Source: Gemmatimonadota bacterium (lineage in GTDB: Bacteria > Gemmatimonadota > Gemmatimonadetes > Gemmatimonadales > GWC2-71-9). From it: a stretch of 59,672 nucleotides of DNA. Under the pieces are notes generated by a model. It was not told where the DNA came from, searched no databases, and was given only the letters and a program-made list of their open reading frames with translations. Every line of letters starts with the position of its first letter. Position 1 is the first letter of the stretch. This document shows, one piece after another, positions 17,313-24,976 of this stretch. Position numbers and translations under genes: made by a program. Location of the stretch: positions 1 through 59,672 of the forward strand of contig QHUT01000064.1 of the NCBI GenBank assembly GCA_003222055.1. The letters are read 5' to 3'.

Positions 17313-17846
17313 CTAGTGAGACGTGGCCGCTGTGGCCAGGAGCGTCGGCGCGGCGGCGGTGGCGCTCACGCTCAAACGAATCCACATGCCCGCCGCGCCA
17401 TGCCCCGGCACGCCACAGAAGATGAGATACTCGCCCGCCGGTTGCGCCGTGAAACGCATCGTATCTGTCGCTTCCGACACGAGGCCCTCCGTGAGCTTGA
17501 GCGTGAACGCCCGGGGGATCGCTGGGCTGACGGGCTGCACGGGGAGCGGAGTCTCTGGCGCGATGATCTCCGCGCTGTGCGGCAGCATGCCGTCGTGGTT
17601 GCGGAAGTCGATCTCGGTGTGCCACCCCACAGGCACGACCAGCGTGAGGCCACCGTCGCGGAAGCCGTTGAAGTTGAGCGCGCCGTTCAGCCCGGTGAGC
17701 CCGGCGATGAGCTGGAAGCGCGTGGTCTTCGCGGGAGTGTCGAAGCTGAGCCAGGCCGGGTCGATATCCGGGCCGGACCCCGTGGCGGGGGTAATAGAGA
17801 GCGCCAACAATACTGCCGGCGCATACCCGAAGCTGCGTGCCGTCAT
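17313..17846 (-). CDS. Sulfocyanin-like exported cupredoxin
   Basis: 177 residues with a cleavable signal peptide (MTARSFGYAPAVLLALS...). Type I copper ligands are recognisable: a histidine in LPHSAEI, then CGVPGHGAAGM near the C-terminus, giving Cys, His and Met in the loop order of blue copper proteins. WHTEIDFRNHDGMLPH is the hydrophobic-patch strand typical of the sulfocyanin group. It would carry single electrons in the periplasm, perhaps from the neighbouring molybdenum hydroxylase or to a terminal oxidase. The start ATG 17846 lies just downstream of a perfect palindrome (17871-17888) that probably binds the adjacent MarR-type regulator. Confidence 0.82.
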   Translation of the reverse strand: MTARSFGYAPAVLLALSITPATGSGPDIDPAWLSFDTPAKTTRFQLIAGLTGLNGALNFNGFRDGGLTLVVPVGWHTEIDFRNHDGMLPHSAEIIAPETPLPVQPVSPAIPRAFTLKLTEGLVSEATDTMRFTAQPAGEYLIFCGVPGHGAAGMWIRLSVSATAAAPTLLATAATSH

Positions 17847-17870
17847 GATGAGGATGCTCCGTGTTGCACC

Positions 17871-17888
17871 GTAATCAAGCGTGATTAC
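17871..17888. promoter_or_regulatory. Perfect palindrome GTAATCA-N4-TGATTAC, candidate operator
   Basis: A 7-4-7 inverted repeat with no mismatch lies 25 bases upstream of the sulfocyanin-like start and overlaps the stop codon of the MarR-type regulator gene. Spacing and symmetry suit a winged-helix dimer. It could control an internal promoter for the sulfocyanin, methyltransferase and hydroxylase genes. Confidence 0.55.
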
Positions 17889-18307
17889 CGCAGGGCCGAA
17901 AGGGCGCGCTCGAGGGCGACGCTGTCCACGCCGTCGAGGGCCCGGGCGAGCTGCCGGCTGGCGGCGGCCAGCCGTTCGGCGCCCGCCTCCTGCCGCGCTG
18001 CGCCGAGCGACGTGAGCGCGATGGTGACGCGCCCGCCGGCCGCGCCAGCCGCGAGACCTTGGACTAGTCCGTCGCGCTCGAGCATCACCACCAGCTCCCG
18101 CCGATCGTCGCCCCGCGGCTCTGGCAACGGCAGGCCTTCGCGCGCCTGCGCCAGCTCGGTGAGCAGGTCGAGCCCCGCGGGGGAGAGGCCCAGCCCGGCA
18201 AGCGCCTCCGCGAGCCGAGCCGTTACAGAGTGAGCGGTGCCGAGCAGCTGGAACAGGAGGGATCCCGGGCGTGTCTCCCGCACAGGGGCTCGTTCGGTGA
18301 CGTTCAT
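17885..18307 (-). CDS. MarR-type winged-helix transcriptional regulator
   Basis: 140 residues from ATG 18307. The layout is MarR-like: helix LLFQLLGTAHSVTARLAEAL, LSPAGLDLLTEL (recognition core), the segment RRELVVMLERDGLVQ, a short wing with RVTIALTSLGAAR, and a long C-terminal dimerisation helix. The wing is shorter than in canonical members and lacks the usual DRR triad, so the family call rests on overall layout. It precedes the sulfocyanin, methyltransferase and molybdenum hydroxylase genes on the same strand, and a perfect palindrome overlaps its own 3' end. It probably senses a small phenolic or oxidative ligand. Confidence 0.65.
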   Translation of the reverse strand: MNVTERAPVRETRPGSLLFQLLGTAHSVTARLAEALAGLGLSPAGLDLLTELAQAREGLPLPEPRGDDRRELVVMLERDGLVQGLAAGAAGGRVTIALTSLGAARQEAGAERLAAASRQLARALDGVDSVALERALSALR

Positions 18308-18478
18308 GTGGCTCGCGAGTGAGGGTTCGGGAATCAATCGGGGGTGGTGCTCCGGCTTCGCGCAGCCACCGCATAGCGCGTAACGAGCGCCGCCGGTAAC
18401 CGGTTCCGGGAACTGCGCGCCGGGCCGAATCCTTCTCAACGAGTCCGTGGACCACGCCCAGGAAAGGATCACGACGCC

Positions 18479-18913
18479 GTGAAGCACAACTCGTTATGGG
18501 AGGGCACCAGGCTGGGGCTGGTCGTCGCGACCACCATCTGGGTGTGGCTGGCCGGGATCGACGCCGTGGTCGGCCAGCCGTTCCGCACGTTCGCCGTGCT
18601 GGGGGGCATCGCGCAGTTCACGGCGCTCCACTACGTGCTCAACGTGGCATATGGCGTGGCGATCGTGTCTGCGCTACATCGCGCTGCGCGCGAGCCGAGT
18701 CTCGTGCTGGGCGTGGCGTTCGGCTTCTTCGTCGTCGAGTTCGGGTTCGCGATGCTGACCGTGCTGTTGTCGCACCTCGGCCTGGGTCGCCTGGCCTGGG
18801 TCCGGATCCTCGGCGGCAACCTGGTGGGCGCGGCCGTCGCCGCCGTTCTGCTGTTCCGGACCCATCCCGTGGTCGAGGAGGTGCGACGGGCCGAGGCGCA
18901 GGAGAACGACTGA
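18479..18913 (+). CDS. Small four-helix integral membrane protein
   Basis: 144 residues starting with GTG 18479. Four hydrophobic helices are evident: GLVVATTIWVWLAGI, HYVLNVAYGVAIVSAL, LVLGVAFGFFVVEFGFAML and ILGGNLVGAAVAAVLLF. The C-terminus is short and acidic. There is no family signature I can name. It is divergent from the MarR-type regulator and precedes the DUF1207-like gene, from which it is separated by an operator-like palindrome. Confidence 0.7.
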   Translation: MKHNSLWEGTRLGLVVATTIWVWLAGIDAVVGQPFRTFAVLGGIAQFTALHYVLNVAYGVAIVSALHRAAREPSLVLGVAFGFFVVEFGFAMLTVLLSHLGLGRLAWVRILGGNLVGAAVAAVLLFRTHPVVEEVRRAEAQEND

Positions 18914-18949
18914 TCGCGGGCCGATCGGCGGGAACCGGCGCGCCAGATA

Positions 18950-18963
18950 GTTCATTACTGAAG
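18950..18963. promoter_or_regulatory. Operator-like GTTCA-N4-TGAA site upstream of the DUF1207-like gene
   Basis: GTTCATTACTGAAG is a 5-4-5 inverted repeat with one mismatch in the last position. It matches the perfect copy at 20501-20514 ahead of the efflux operon. It lies 4 bases upstream of the ATG at 18968, a position where a bound repressor would block initiation. Confidence 0.5.
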
Positions 18964-18967
18964 CACC

Positions 18968-19819
18968 ATGCGCACCCGCATTGCCGTCGCGGCTCGATGG
19001 TTGCCGCTGGCGGCGCTCGCCGTCTTCGCACCGGCGGCCGCCCAAACATCGGCCGGCCCGGGCGACCCCGGCGGACCCGTGTTCCAGCCGCTCCTGGCCG
19101 ATCCGAAAGAGCCGCAGTTTTTCGCCGCCTACCTGTGGGAGGACTCGCCCCGGCTCGCGCCCCGCCTCGGCAGCGTGGGGTTCGGTCAGACGATCGCCGT
19201 GATGAGCGCGCGCGCGTGGCAGGTCGCGATCGCCGCCGCCGTGTTCTCGCAGTTCAACCTCGCCCGGCCGACCGCCGATCTGATGAACACGGACTATCGG
19301 GTCGGCCTCCCCGTGACCTACCGGCACGCCCGCGTGACCGCGCGGCTCCAGCTGTACCACCAGAGCTCTCACCTGGGCGACGAATACATGGTGCATGCCA
19401 ACGCCCAGCGGGTCGACTTGACCTTCGAAGCGGCGGAGCTGCTCGTGTCGCAACAGCTCGCCGCGTGGCGCGTGTACGGCGGCGGCGAATACGTCTTCAC
19501 GCATTCGCCGGCCGACCTGAAGCCGGGGGTGCTCCATGGAGGAGTCGAGTATCGCCAACCCGGCGTGCTGCTCCACCTGGGCCGGGTGGCGACGGGTCGC
19601 GTCGTGGCCGCCCTGGACGCGAAATCGTTCCAGGACCGCGGTTGGGACGTGGGCTGGAGCGCCATCACCGGCCTGGAGCTGGGCGATCCGCGAGCCCGCC
19701 CCGAGGGCGGCTGGCGGTGGAGCATGCTCGTGCGGGCGTACACGGGTCCCGCGCCCTATGGCGAGTTCTTTCGCGATCGTGTCGCTTCGCTCGGGGTGGG
19801 CCTGGGGCTGGCGCTGTGA
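18968..19819 (+). CDS. Exported DUF1207-like outer-membrane protein
   Basis: 283 residues with a signal peptide ending near AAAQTSA. The mature part opens with FQPLLADPKEPQFFAAYLW and VGFGQTIAVM, which fits the DUF1207 family of predicted outer-membrane proteins. Alternating short amphipathic strands (RVTARLQLYHQSSHLGDEYM, WRVYGGGEYVF) indicate a beta-barrel. The gene has its own operator-like site just upstream and is followed by a remnant of another beta-barrel gene. No enzymatic motif is seen. Confidence 0.65.
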   Translation: MRTRIAVAARWLPLAALAVFAPAAAQTSAGPGDPGGPVFQPLLADPKEPQFFAAYLWEDSPRLAPRLGSVGFGQTIAVMSARAWQVAIAAAVFSQFNLARPTADLMNTDYRVGLPVTYRHARVTARLQLYHQSSHLGDEYMVHANAQRVDLTFEAAELLVSQQLAAWRVYGGGEYVFTHSPADLKPGVLHGGVEYRQPGVLLHLGRVATGRVVAALDAKSFQDRGWDVGWSAITGLELGDPRARPEGGWRWSMLVRAYTGPAPYGEFFRDRVASLGVGLGLAL

Positions 19820-19851
19820 GGCCGGCCGCGCGGGAGCTATGCCGCTATGTA

Positions 19852-20289
19852 GTTCATTACCACCGACTGGCGAGTCGGCTGGATCGGTTCGCTCGACGGC
19901 ACAGCCTGGCTCGACTCCCACGTTGGCGTCCGCGCGAGCGGCAGCTGGGCGCAGGACAGCATTTCCAACGCCGCCCTGGCGGGGCGCAGCAAGTTCAACA
20001 AGTTCACCTACGACGCCGACTTGGTGCTGCGCTATCCGCTGCAGGCCGGCTCCGCAACGCTGTACCCCTACGTGCTGGGCGGTGTCGGCGCGATCAGCGT
20101 GCATCAGCTCGGTGCCGACAGCACATGGTCGAAATTCGCCGGCAACTTCGGGGCGGGGCTCGAATACCGCTTCGGCAGAGTCGGCCTCCGCGCCGAGGGC
20201 GCGACTTCGTCTACAAGTTCGACCGCTACGGCTTCGACAAGACGCAACACGACATCGCCTGGCAAGGCGGCCTGACGCTGTCCTTCTAG
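19852..20289 (+). pseudogene. 5'-truncated, frameshifted outer-membrane beta-barrel gene
   Basis: Reading from 19861, TDWRVGWIGSLDGTAWLDS continues through barrel strands ending in GAGLEYRFGRVGLRAEG near 20200. The frame then has to shift by one base for the natural end, DFVYKFDRYGFDKTQHDI...GGLTLSF with an aromatic C-terminus and TAG at 20289. A single lost G in the run at about 20195-20200 (GAGGGGCGCGAC to GAGGGCGCGAC) would explain it. The 5' part with start codon and signal peptide is missing. The coding remnant begins directly after TAGTTCATTAC, which is identical to the operator region before the DUF1207-like gene, suggesting a deletion or recombination through that promoter. Confidence 0.7.
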
Positions 20290-20303
20290 ACCGACCGTCA
20301 CCC

Positions 20304-20332
20304 CGGCCGGCGCGCAGTTTCGGCGCCGGCCG
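20304..20332 (+). terminator. GC-rich hairpin after the barrel remnant
   Basis: A perfect 10-bp stem CGGCCGGCGC/GCGCCGGCCG with a 9-base loop starts 15 bases after the stop at 20289. It lacks a long T-run, so termination is likely but not proven. Confidence 0.5.
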
Positions 20333-20500
20333 TCTTGGATCGGCTCATGCCGGCAAACACCTACAGGTGACCGAGGGTACGGTGGCATCGCGCCACTGAG
20401 GCCCCCCCGAGCGGCCTCTGCCGACCGGGTGGTGAGCCCCCACCCAACTGGGCGAGCCCAGGCTGGCCCGACGACCTCGCGGGAACCTTGGGGACCGATC

Positions 20501-20514
20501 GTTCATTGGTGAAC
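20501..20514. promoter_or_regulatory. Perfect palindrome GTTCA-TTGG-TGAAC upstream of the efflux operon
   Basis: A 5-4-5 inverted repeat without mismatch, 44 bases before the adaptor-protein start at 20558. It matches the sites at 18950 (one mismatch) and 19852 (left half only). It is a candidate operator for a MarR- or TetR-type repressor of the RND pump. Confidence 0.55.
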
Positions 20515-20557
20515 TAACGCCTCACGGTCGTCCTCACCTTATCCGACGGGTACCGAG

Positions 20558-21748
20558 ATGAACCGTTTGATCAAATCAGTCCTGTGGACCGCGGCTGTCG
20601 CGGTTTCAGTGCTTCTTGTCGGCGCGGCGGCGGCGCACCGGCGGCCCGCGGTCGCCCCGGCTGCCCCTCCGGCCCCTGAGGTGTCGGTGCTCACGGTCGT
20701 GCCCGAAACCGTAGCCGCCCGTTACGAGTACGTGGGGCAAGCCGCCGCCTCGCGCTCGGTCGAGGTTCGCTCGCAAGTCACGGGGGTCATCGTCGCGCGG
20801 CCGTACGCCGAGGGCACCGACGTCGCGAGGGGAACGCTGCTCTTCCGGATCGACCCGACCACGTACGAGGCCGCGTACCGCAGCGCCCAGGCCCGGCTCG
20901 CCAATGCGGACCGCACCTTGGCGCGGCTCAAGCCGCTGCTCGCGGCGCGCGCGGTGGCGCAAAAGGACGTGGACGATGCGCAGCAGGCTTTGGACCAGGC
21001 GCAGGCCGCGGCGGACCAGACCAAGAAAGACTACGAAGACACGTTCGTGCGCGCCGAGATCTCGGGGCGCGCGGGACGCGCGCAGCTGGAGCTCGGCGCG
21101 CGCGTGACCGGTCCGGGTGACCTGCTGACGACGGTCGAGCAGGTGGACCCGATCTACGTGAATTTCAGCCCGTCCGACGAGGACCTGTTGGGCCTGCGGC
21201 GCGACATCGCCGACGGGCGGCTGCTCATGCCGCCCGCGCCCCGCGCCCTCGCGGTTCAAGTGACGCTGGCGGACGGCAGTCTCTTGCCTGCAGCGGGCGA
21301 GCTGAACTTCGCCGACCTGGCGCTCCAGCCGGCGACCGGCACACTGCAACTGCGCGCACAGCTCAAGAACCCGCAGCACGTCCTGCTCCCCGGGCAGTTC
21401 GTGCGGGTCCGCCTGCTCGGCCTCAAGCGCCCGAGCGCGATTCTTGTCCCGCAACGCGCCGTGCAGCAGGGCCTGACCGGGGCGTTCGTCTACCTGGTGG
21501 GCGACAGCGATAAGGTCGCGGCCCGCAACGTCGTGGCCTCGTCCTGGGAGGGTGGGTCGTGGCTCATCGAGCAGGGGCTCCACGTCGGCGATCGCGTGGT
21601 CGTGGACGGGGTGCAGAAGGTCGCACCCGGGCAGCCGGCGCGGCCGGTGGCCTACCGACCCGCGCCCAATAGCGCTGCGGCCGGGCCCCAGGACAGCGCG
21701 TTGATCGCTCCTCCCGCAGCCCCCCTTCGCATCAGGAGCCGCCCGTGA
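20558..21748 (+). CDS. RND efflux periplasmic adaptor (membrane fusion protein)
   Basis: 396 residues. An N-terminal membrane anchor (VLWTAAVAVSVLLVGAAAAH, no lipobox) is followed by the barrel-sandwich hybrid or lipoyl halves (VRSQVTGVIVARPYAEGTDVARG and RAEISGRAGRAQLELGARV), a coiled-coil hairpin in between (AQARLANADRTLARLKPLL), the beta-barrel domain and a membrane-proximal domain. It bridges the inner-membrane pump and the outer-membrane channel encoded downstream, in the AcrA/MexA manner. The stop overlaps the pump start (GTGA), and a palindromic operator lies 44 bases upstream. Confidence 0.93.
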   Translation: MNRLIKSVLWTAAVAVSVLLVGAAAAHRRPAVAPAAPPAPEVSVLTVVPETVAARYEYVGQAAASRSVEVRSQVTGVIVARPYAEGTDVARGTLLFRIDPTTYEAAYRSAQARLANADRTLARLKPLLAARAVAQKDVDDAQQALDQAQAAADQTKKDYEDTFVRAEISGRAGRAQLELGARVTGPGDLLTTVEQVDPIYVNFSPSDEDLLGLRRDIADGRLLMPPAPRALAVQVTLADGSLLPAAGELNFADLALQPATGTLQLRAQLKNPQHVLLPGQFVRVRLLGLKRPSAILVPQRAVQQGLTGAFVYLVGDSDKVAARNVVASSWEGGSWLIEQGLHVGDRVVVDGVQKVAPGQPARPVAYRPAPNSAAAGPQDSALIAPPAAPLRIRSRP

Positions 21749-24700
21749 GCGACGCGCCCCAGATCCGCAACCTGTTCATCCGGCGTCCGATTTTCTCGGC
21801 CGTCATCTCGATCGTGATCGTGCTGCTCGGGCTGTTCTCTCTCTCCCGGCTTGCCGTGGAGAGTTATCCGCCGCTCACGCCGCCCGAGATCCAGGTGCAG
21901 GCCGTGTATCCAGGTGCGACGGCGCAGGACGTGGCCGATGCAGTAGCGGCCCCGATCGAGCAGCAGCTGTCGGGCATGGAAGGCCTGCTGTATTTCAAGT
22001 CCGCGAACTCGAGCGATGGGGTCATGAACCTGTCGGCTTTCTTCGACGTCTCGCGGAATCCCGATCTGGCCGCTGTGGATGTGCAAAACCAGATCGCGCG
22101 CGCCCAGCCGCAGCTCCCCCAGGAGGTGGTGCGCAACGGCATCACGGTGCAGAAGCGCCAGACCGCCTTCCTGGTCGTGCTCGCGCTTTCGTCCGACGAT
22201 CCTCGCTACGACACCGAGTACCTGAACAATTACGCCAAGATCTACATCGATGACGAGCTCAAGCGGCTCCCCGGCGTGGGCGATGCGAGCACCTTCGGCC
22301 AGCTCGACTTTTCCATGCTCTTGAGCCTCGATCCCGACCGCATGGCCCAGCTCGGCCTCACCGTGTCGGACGTCGCCGCCGCGGTTCAGGAGCAGAACAC
22401 GACGAACCCCGCCGGCCGCATCGGGCGCGAGCCCGCTCCGCCCGGCACCGAGCTCACGATCCCCGTGATCACGAGCGGCCGGCTGAAAGAAGCGAGCGAC
22501 TTCGAGCGCATCATCGTCCGGGGCCGGCCCGACGGCTCGCTCGTGCACCTCTCGGACATCGGGGACGCTCACCTGGGCGCGCGCAACTACGATCTGGCCG
22601 GCCGGTTCGACGGGGCGCCGACGGCGCTGACCCCCGTATTCCTACGTCCCGGCGCCAATGCCCTCGAGGTGAAGCGCGCGGTCGTGGCACGCATGACCGA
22701 GCTCGCCAAGAGCTTCCCCCCGGGCGTGCGCTGGTCGATCGCGTTCGATACGACGCCCTACGTCACCGCGTCGATCCACGAGGTGGTGAAGACGCTGTTC
22801 GAGGCGCTGTTGCTCGTGACGTTGGTGGTGTTCGTCTTCCTGCAGAGCTGGCGGGCGACCCTGATTCCCGTGGTCGCCGTGCCGGTGTCGGTCATCGGCG
22901 CCTTCTTCGGCATGCAGGTGCTCGGCTTCTCGATCAACCTGCTGACGCTGTTCGGTCTGGTGCTCGCGATCGGCATCGTGGTGGACGACGCGATCGTCGT
23001 GATCGAAAACGTAGAGCGGATCATGGCCCAGGACGGAGTCCCCCCCGCCGTCGCCGCAGACCGGGCGATGCACCAGGTGAGCCGGGCGCTGATCGCCATC
23101 GTGCTCGTGCTGTGCTCCGTGTTCGTCCCGGTGGCGTTCCTGGGGGGCATCACCGGACTCATGTACAAGCAATTCGCCATCACTATCGCGGTTTCGGTGG
23201 TGCTGTCGGGCATCGTGGCGTTGACGCTCACGCCGGCGTTGTGTGCCGTGCTGCTCCGGCCTAACCTCACCCCCCATCCCCCTCTCCACGACGTGGAGAG
23301 GGGGAGCGGGGGGGTGAGGTCACTCGCGAGCCGGTTCTTCGATCGCTTCAACCGCGGCTTCCGCGCGGCTACCGATCGCTACCTCGGCGCGGCCGGTCGC
23401 GTGATCGACCGCCCCCGGACGTTCTTCGCCGCCTTTGCCGTGGCCGTCGCCTTGCTGTTCGTGCTCGTGCGGTCCGTGCCGGCCGGGTTCATTCCCAGCG
23501 AGGACAAAGGGTACTTCGGGATGCTGATCGAGCTCCCCGACAATGCCTCGCGTCAGCGCACGGAGGCGGTCGTGAAGCAGGTCGAAGGCTTTCTCAAGCA
23601 GCAGCCGGCGATCAATCACGTCGTCTCGCTCGTCGGCCTCAATTTCATCCAGAACGCGAACCAGACAAACGCGGCGATCATGTTCGTCATGCTGAAGCCG
23701 TGGGAGGAGCGGACCGGCTCGCGCGACCAGTTCGCGGCGGTGCTCGGCGCCGTCAACGGCTATCTCTTCCAGCTGCAGCAGACGCGCGGCTTCGCGTTCA
23801 ACATGCCCGAGATCATCGGCCTCGGGACCACGGCCGGGCTCGAGATGAACCTCCAGGATCGCGGCGTGAACGATATCACACGGTTCGCTGGGCTGACGGG
23901 CGCGTTCGCCGCTGATGCCAACGCGCTTCCCGAGCTGCGGGGTGTGTACCCGACGATCCGCGTGAACACGCCGCAGCTGTACGTGGACGTGGACCGGGCC
24001 AAGGTCAAGGCGCTGGGCATCTCCTTGACGGACCTGTTCGAGACGCTGCAGGCGTCATTGTCCACGCTGTACATCAACGACTTCAACCGCTACGGGAAGA
24101 CCTATCGGGTGCAGGCCGAGGCGCAGGCCCGCTTCCGCCAGACGCCAGAAGACATCGGTCGCCTGTACGTGCGAGGGCCCAATCAACAAATGGTGCCGGT
24201 GTCGGCACTGACCCGGACCGAATTCCGAGCCGGCCCGAGCGTCATCACGCGGTTCAATGGCTTCACGTCGGCGCTGGTGGTCGGGGCCCCCGCGCCCGGG
24301 AAGAGCTCGGGCGAGATGCTCGCCGCAGCCGAGCGGTTGGCCCAAGACAAGTACGCCAGCCAGGGCGTGGGATACGCGTTCAGCGGCCAGTCGTACCAGG
24401 AGCGCGCCTCGGGCGGGCAGGGAAGCCTGGTGTTCGCCCTCGGGCTGGTGATGGTGTTCCTGGTGCTCGCCGCGCAATACGAGAGCTGGTCGATCCCGTT
24501 CGCCGTGCTGCTCGGTGTGCCGTTCGGCACGCTCGGCGCGCTGCTCGGCGTGTGGCTGCGCGGCATGGCGAACGACGTGTACGTGCAGATCGGCCTGATC
24601 GTCGTCGTGGGTCTCGCAGCGAAGAACGCGATTCTGATCGTCGAGTTCGCGAACGAGCTGCGCGCCCAGGGGCGGTCGATTCGGGATGCGGCGCTCGAAG

Positions 24701-24975
24701 CCGGCCGGGAGCGGCTGCGGCCGATCCTGATGACTTCGTTCGCGTTCATCCTGGGCGTCACACCCTTGCTCACGTCGAGCGGGGCGGGCGCCGCGAGCCG
24801 TCATTCCATCGGCACCGGCGTCTTTTTCGGGATGCTGGTGGCGACGCTGGTCGGCGTGTTCTTCATCCCGCTCTTCTTCGTGGCGATTCGCACCCTGAGC
24901 GAGCGGGGCCTGCTGCGCCGCGGCGCGCGCTCCGTCGTCCCGCACGCGCCGCCGCTCGCGGCGGAGGGCGACTGA
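21745..24975 (+). CDS. RND multidrug efflux transporter, HAE-1 type
   Basis: 1076 residues with the twelve-helix AcrB/MexB layout. Helix 1 is IRRPIFSAVISIVIVLLGLFSL. The proton-relay aspartates are in GIVVDDAIVVIENVERIM, and the relay lysine is in VGLAAKNAILIVEFANEL. Both porter domains are complete (for example ESYPPLTPPEIQVQAVYPGA). Drugs are captured from the periplasm and driven out by proton antiport. Oddly, the cytoplasmic loop after helix 6 (PALCAVLLRP) contains about 18 extra residues, NLTPHPPLHDVERGSGGVR, encoded by a 55-bp palindromic repeat that keeps the frame. That position is length-tolerant, so the pump is probably still active. Confidence 0.95.
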   Translation: MSDAPQIRNLFIRRPIFSAVISIVIVLLGLFSLSRLAVESYPPLTPPEIQVQAVYPGATAQDVADAVAAPIEQQLSGMEGLLYFKSANSSDGVMNLSAFFDVSRNPDLAAVDVQNQIARAQPQLPQEVVRNGITVQKRQTAFLVVLALSSDDPRYDTEYLNNYAKIYIDDELKRLPGVGDASTFGQLDFSMLLSLDPDRMAQLGLTVSDVAAAVQEQNTTNPAGRIGREPAPPGTELTIPVITSGRLKEASDFERIIVRGRPDGSLVHLSDIGDAHLGARNYDLAGRFDGAPTALTPVFLRPGANALEVKRAVVARMTELAKSFPPGVRWSIAFDTTPYVTASIHEVVKTLFEALLLVTLVVFVFLQSWRATLIPVVAVPVSVIGAFFGMQVLGFSINLLTLFGLVLAIGIVVDDAIVVIENVERIMAQDGVPPAVAADRAMHQVSRALIAIVLVLCSVFVPVAFLGGITGLMYKQFAITIAVSVVLSGIVALTLTPALCAVLLRPNLTPHPPLHDVERGSGGVRSLASRFFDRFNRGFRAATDRYLGAAGRVIDRPRTFFAAFAVAVALLFVLVRSVPAGFIPSEDKGYFGMLIELPDNASRQRTEAVVKQVEGFLKQQPAINHVVSLVGLNFIQNANQTNAAIMFVMLKPWEERTGSRDQFAAVLGAVNGYLFQLQQTRGFAFNMPEIIGLGTTAGLEMNLQDRGVNDITRFAGLTGAFAADANALPELRGVYPTIRVNTPQLYVDVDRAKVKALGISLTDLFETLQASLSTLYINDFNRYGKTYRVQAEAQARFRQTPEDIGRLYVRGPNQQMVPVSALTRTEFRAGPSVITRFNGFTSALVVGAPAPGKSSGEMLAAAERLAQDKYASQGVGYAFSGQSYQERASGGQGSLVFALGLVMVFLVLAAQYESWSIPFAVLLGVPFGTLGALLGVWLRGMANDVYVQIGLIVVVGLAAKNAILIVEFANELRAQGRSIRDAALEAGRERLRPILMTSFAFILGVTPLLTSSGAGAASRHSIGTGVFFGMLVATLVGVFFIPLFFVAIRTLSERGLLRRGARSVVPHAPPLAAEGD
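23265..23319. repeat. Palindromic CCCTCTCC element in frame inside the RND pump
   Basis: An extended inverted repeat centred on CCACGACGTGG, with arms that run CCTCACCCCC...CCCCTCTCC and back to GGAGAGGGG...GGGTGAGG. The same arms occur at 51369-51408 and 53477-53577. Here it encodes part of a cytoplasmic loop of the pump without breaking the frame. Confidence 0.85.
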
Positions 24976-24976
24976 C

